Positions 61,366 through 64,000 of a stretch of DNA of 64,000 nucleotides are shown piece after piece. The notes under the pieces are model-generated. The model ran no database searches. It worked only from the letters and a program-made list of their open reading frames with translations, and had not been told where the DNA came from. The stretch is from Pasteurellaceae bacterium. GTDB lineage: Bacteria; Pseudomonadota; Gammaproteobacteria; Enterobacterales; Pasteurellaceae. Numbering within the stretch: the stretch's first letter is position 1; each line of letters starts with the position of its first letter. The stretch lies in contig JAUMYT010000002.1 of NCBI GenBank assembly GCA_030528525.1, positions 91,128 through 155,127 of the forward strand, written 5' to 3'. The translations under genes and the position numbers were made by a program.

Positions 61366-61911
61366 TTAGGGTTTTACGATAGATTTGTGGTAAATATTTT
61401 GAGCATACATTATTTCGCCTATTTTCTCCGCCTGTTCTTGCACATGGCTAAACACAAAACCACTGCGTTGTGCCACGTTATTGCTCCGTTCATTATGTAC
61501 GGCACAACGTAAAATATAAGTCGAAAAATAGTCTTGCGTAGCATTAATCACTGCCTGCACGGCTTGCGTAACAATCCCCTTGCCTTGCACATCTGGCGAA
61601 AGCCAATACCCGATTAGTGCCGTGCGATTCTGCCAATCAATAGGTTTATTCAAGCTGATTGTTCCAACTGCCTCTCCTGCCACACAAATTGCCCATACTA
61701 ATGATTCTCCTTGTTCTGCTTCTTTCATACACAGTCGAATAAAATCTTGCGAATCATTGAGTTGATGAGTAAAACGTGGCCAATGCATGAAATTAGAAAG
61801 GTAATCACGGTGACGATCAATATGATTGAACAGCGATTCGGCATGCTGTAATCCCACTTTCTCAAGTTGAATAGCCGATGAGAGTAAAATGACATCAGAT
61901 AATGTGTGCAT
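61366..61911 (-). CDS. GNAT family N-acetyltransferase (RimJ/RimL-like)
   Basis: 181 residues. Acetyltransf_3 pattern: VGTISLNKPIDWQNRTALIGYWLSPDVQGKGIVTQAVQAVI with the acetyl-CoA-binding QGKGIV, then LRCAVHNERSNNVAQRSGFVF, typical of RimL/YdaF-type enzymes that acetylate ribosomal proteins or other amines. The substrate cannot be told. Convergent with the phosphoesterase gene (4-base gap). Confidence 0.9.
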   Translation of the reverse strand: MHTLSDVILLSSAIQLEKVGLQHAESLFNHIDRHRDYLSNFMHWPRFTHQLNDSQDFIRLCMKEAEQGESLVWAICVAGEAVGTISLNKPIDWQNRTALIGYWLSPDVQGKGIVTQAVQAVINATQDYFSTYILRCAVHNERSNNVAQRSGFVFSHVQEQAEKIGEIMYAQNIYHKSIVKP

Positions 61912-61976
61912 AATGTCTTTCCTTTTGTATCGTTAAATTAATAATAAAAAACAATCAGATAGGAAATAAAATAACA

Positions 61977-62008
61977 AAAAAAAGCCTTGAACGAAAGTTC
62001 AAGGCTTT
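61977..62008 (-). terminator. Rho-independent terminator of tRNA-Ala
   Basis: On the minus strand AAAGCCTTGAAC-TTTC-GTTCAAGGCTTT followed by a T-run, starting 7 bases after the tRNA-Ala 3' end. Confidence 0.9.
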
Positions 62009-62014
62009 AAAATT

Positions 62015-62091
<77 letters not shown>

Positions 62092-62172
62092 AAAACAGGC
62101 GAAATGATATGCTTTTGTGATTAAGCTGTCAATGATTAAAATCGTTTAAATCATCAACTGCTTAAAAACTGA

Positions 62173-63612
62173 CTAGCTTTGGGTTTGAATAAATTCAATG
62201 GCTTTCGCAAGGCGAGCAAGCACTTTCTCCTTGCCAACCAATTTGGCGGTAATATCCATTGACGGCGATTGTCCAGAGCCGGTTACCGCAAGGCGGAACG
62301 GCATACCTACTTTCCCCATACCAATTTCTAACTCGGCAGCGGTTTGGTTCATTGCTTCGTGGATCGCTTCCACTGTCCAGTCGTTACAAGGGGTCAGTTT
62401 TTCCAATAATTTTGCAAGTGGAGCAATGGCTTCGGCTTTGAAGTTTTTCGCTGCCGCTTTTTCATCGTAGCCGTCAAATTCTTCATAGAAATAACGGCTT
62501 GCTGCTGCCATTTCTTTTAAGGTTTTGCAACGTTCGCCCAACACACTCACGATTTCCGCCAGTGGCACGCTGTTTTGGTAATCAATGCCTTGTTGTTGCA
62601 TATGCCATTTTAGGTAGCTTGCCACATAGTTTGGATCAAGGGTGCGGATATAATGTTGATTCAACCATTGCAATTTTTCGGTGTTGAAGGCACTGGCAGA
62701 ACGGCTCACCGAGTGCAAATCAAACAGTTCGATCATCTCTTCACGGCTGAAAATTTCTTGGTCGCCGTGTCCCCAGCCCAAACGCACAAGGTAATTGACT
62801 AAGGCTTCTGGCAGATAGCCATCATCACGGTATTGCATTACGCCGACTGCCCCGTGGCGTTTTGATAGTTTTTGCCCATCATCGCCGTTAATCATTGAAA
62901 CGTGGGCGTAAACAGGAATCGGTGCCCCTAACGCTTTGAGAATATTGATTTGGCGTGGCGTGTTGTTGATGTGATCTTCGCCCCGCACAACGTGGGTGAT
63001 GCCCATATCCCAATCGTCCACCACCACACAGAAGTTATAGGTTGGCGAACCGTCAGAACGGCGAATGATCAAATCGTCTAATTCGCTATTGCTGATCTCA
63101 ATGCGACCACGCACCGCATCATCAAACACCACCGAGCCTTCCGTTGGATTTTTGAACCGCACCACGTGTGGGGCGGTTGGATCGGCTGGCGGATTATTCA
63201 AGCAGTAGCGATCGTAGCGTGGTTTTTCTTTGCGAGCTTCTTGTTCAGCACGCAAGGCATCTAACCGCTCTTTTGAACAGTAGCAACGATACGCCAAGCC
63301 TTGCTCTAACATTTGGTCGATCACTTGATTGTAGCGGTCAAAACGCTTGGTTTGGTAATAAGGCCCGTGTTCCCACGCTAAATTGAGCCATTCCATTCCT
63401 TCTAAAATGGCTGCGGTGGCTTCTGGGGTGGAGCGTTCTAAATCGGTATCTTCAATGCGTAATACAAATTCGCCATTGTTATGTTTGGCGTATAACCACG
63501 AGTAAAGGGCGGTTCTCGCACCGCCAACGTGTAAATAACCCGTTGGGCTTGGAGCAAAGCGAGTACGCACTTTCACATTCGGATCTAAAGGGAAAAGGGC
63601 TTCAATCTTCAT
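62173..63612 (-). CDS. gltX: Glutamate--tRNA ligase
   Basis: Class I aminoacyl-tRNA synthetase charging tRNA-Glu. 479 residues. HIGH-like motif in [22 protein letters not shown] near residue 20; [19 protein letters not shown]-like [16 protein letters not shown] near 248; and a C-terminal helical anticodon-binding domain. A stretch at 62386-62416 encoding [14 protein letters not shown] matches the uptake-like repeat on DNA level, but the protein aligns without an obvious insertion. Confidence 0.97.
   Translation of the reverse strand: MKIEALFPLDPNVKVRTRFAPSPTGYLHVGGARTALYSWLYAKHNNGEFVLRIEDTDLERSTPEATAAILEGMEWLNLAWEHGPYYQTKRFDRYNQVIDQMLEQGLAYRCYCSKERLDALRAEQEARKEKPRYDRYCLNNPPADPTAPHVVRFKNPTEGSVVFDDAVRGRIEISNSELDDLIIRRSDGSPTYNFCVVVDDWDMGITHVVRGEDHINNTPRQINILKALGAPIPVYAHVSMINGDDGQKLSKRHGAVGVMQYRDDGYLPEALVNYLVRLGWGHGDQEIFSREEMIELFDLHSVSRSASAFNTEKLQWLNQHYIRTLDPNYVASYLKWHMQQQGIDYQNSVPLAEIVSVLGERCKTLKEMAAASRYFYEEFDGYDEKAAAKNFKAEAIAPLAKLLEKLTPCNDWTVEAIHEAMNQTAAELEIGMGKVGMPFRLAVTGSGQSPSMDITAKLVGKEKVLARLAKAIEFIQTQS
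62386..62416 (+). repeat. uptake-signal-like sequence inside gltX
   Basis: ACAAGGGGTCAGTTTTTCC then AATAATTTTGCAA. It has the layout of the extended canonical uptake signal with a single C-to-G change in the core, which makes it the clearest link between the two motif types. Confidence 0.6.
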
Positions 63613-63743
63613 TTGTTATCCTAATTTTTAATTTATGAGCCAAAAAACTTGCTCATTTTACTCTTCTTATTTTTGATTAGTAGTGAAAAATCGGCAAATT
63701 GGGCGAAAAATTCAACGAATGGGCAAATTTTTGAAAAAATCGT

Positions 63744-63771
63744 TTGACGAGAATTTTTAGATCCCTATAAT
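63744..63771 (+). promoter_or_regulatory. Promoter of the tRNA-Val genes
   Basis: -35 TTGACG at 63744 and -10 TATAAT at 63766 with a 16-base spacer, followed by a G/C-rich discriminator, about 38 bases upstream of the first tRNA-Val. Near-consensus sigma-70 promoter, divergent from gltX. Confidence 0.85.
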
Positions 63772-63808
63772 GCCACTCCGCAACGCATTGTTGCAGACAG
63801 TTTGAAAA

Positions 63809-63884
63809 GGGCGATTAGCTCAGTTGGGAGAGCACCTCCCTTACAAGGAGGGGGTCACTGGTTCGAGACCGGTATCGCCCACCA
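63809..63884 (+). tRNA. tRNA-Val (TAC)
   Basis: 76 nt with encoded CCA: begins GGGCGATTAGCTCAGTTGGG; anticodon stem CCTCC/GGAGG with loop CTTACAA gives anticodon TAC; T-arm GGTTCGAGACC. First of at least two tandem copies. Confidence 0.97.
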
Positions 63885-63946
63885 CTTTTTACTTTTTAGC
63901 AAAAAGTACCAACCTTTCAAACTTCCCTTTGATTTAAGTCTCAAGT

Positions 63947-64000
63947 GGGCGATTAGCTCAGTTGGGAGAGCACCTCCCTTACAAGGAGGGGGTCACTGGT
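63947..64000 (+). tRNA. tRNA-Val (TAC), partial, cut by the window edge
   Basis: First 54 nt are identical to the tRNA-Val at 63809, including the TAC anticodon loop. The two are separated by 62 bases with no promoter evident, so they are probably one transcript. The 3' part lies outside the window. Confidence 0.93.

Overview
The window is a 64 kb chromosomal segment from a gammaproteobacterium of the family Pasteurellaceae. Support for this: the gene order mraZ-rsmH-ftsL-ftsI-murE-murF-mraY-murD; the fadR/nhaB/dsbB, tsaE/amidase, hslVU and carA/carB neighbourhoods; a complete hxu-type haem/haemopexin locus; a NadR-type salvage enzyme; and DNA-uptake signal sequences with the core ACAAGCGGT, the type described for the Actinobacillus pleuropneumoniae / Mannheimia / Haemophilus ducreyi branch. 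I cannot name the species from sequence alone.

Layout. 1-9701 (minus): cell wall and division (dcw) cluster, read from mraZ to a murD cut by the window edge; a likely MraZ operator lies upstream of mraZ. 9944-16801: haem acquisition locus, with hxuB-hxuA (two-partner secretion) divergent from hxuC (TonB-dependent receptor). 16874-25752: fadR, nhaB, dsbB, trhP, a small lipoprotein, pepA and the LPS exporter genes lptF-lptG. 25766-27352: an AT-rich two-gene insertion (AAA ATPase plus PD-(D/E)XK nuclease-like protein) set seamlessly between lptG and dnaE, which I regard as a candidate defence system. 27364-40052: dnaE, waaA, coaD, orn, tsaE, amidase, hslU/hslV, sfsA and an ABC-F ATPase. 40069-42984: Sel1-repeat genes (one with an in-frame stop), an orphan small gene and a DUF5718-type gene. 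43236-46953: a three-gene sugar-type ABC transporter. 47127-50843: exported DNA ligase, yjdM, chaA and a UPF0597 cysteine desulfidase-like gene. 51086-57957: carA and carB, separated by 2.5 kb holding a small membrane protein, a DUF1016 nuclease, pgpC and a DUF559 endonuclease flanked by 38-bp inverted repeats. 58038-64000: small genes, nadR, a phosphoesterase, an acetyltransferase, tRNA-Ala, gltX and two tRNA-Val genes.

The most striking signal outside genes is a dispersed repeat, present in about 20 copies, starting ACAAGGGG and ending in a TTTTGCAAAA block. It looks like the canonical uptake signal with AAGGGG replacing AAGCGG. It occurs as half-elements, as a complete 58-bp palindrome (19854-19911), and as palindromes whose two arms are one variant and one canonical uptake signal. 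Copies lie in-frame inside murD, murE and uup, encode the core of a signal peptide, and supply stop codons. Other repeats are a 490-bp palindromic element between murE and murF, GTAGGATGGGC-type palindromes, and a 132-bp tandem duplication.

All product calls rest on reading protein motifs and gene context by eye; no database search was run.
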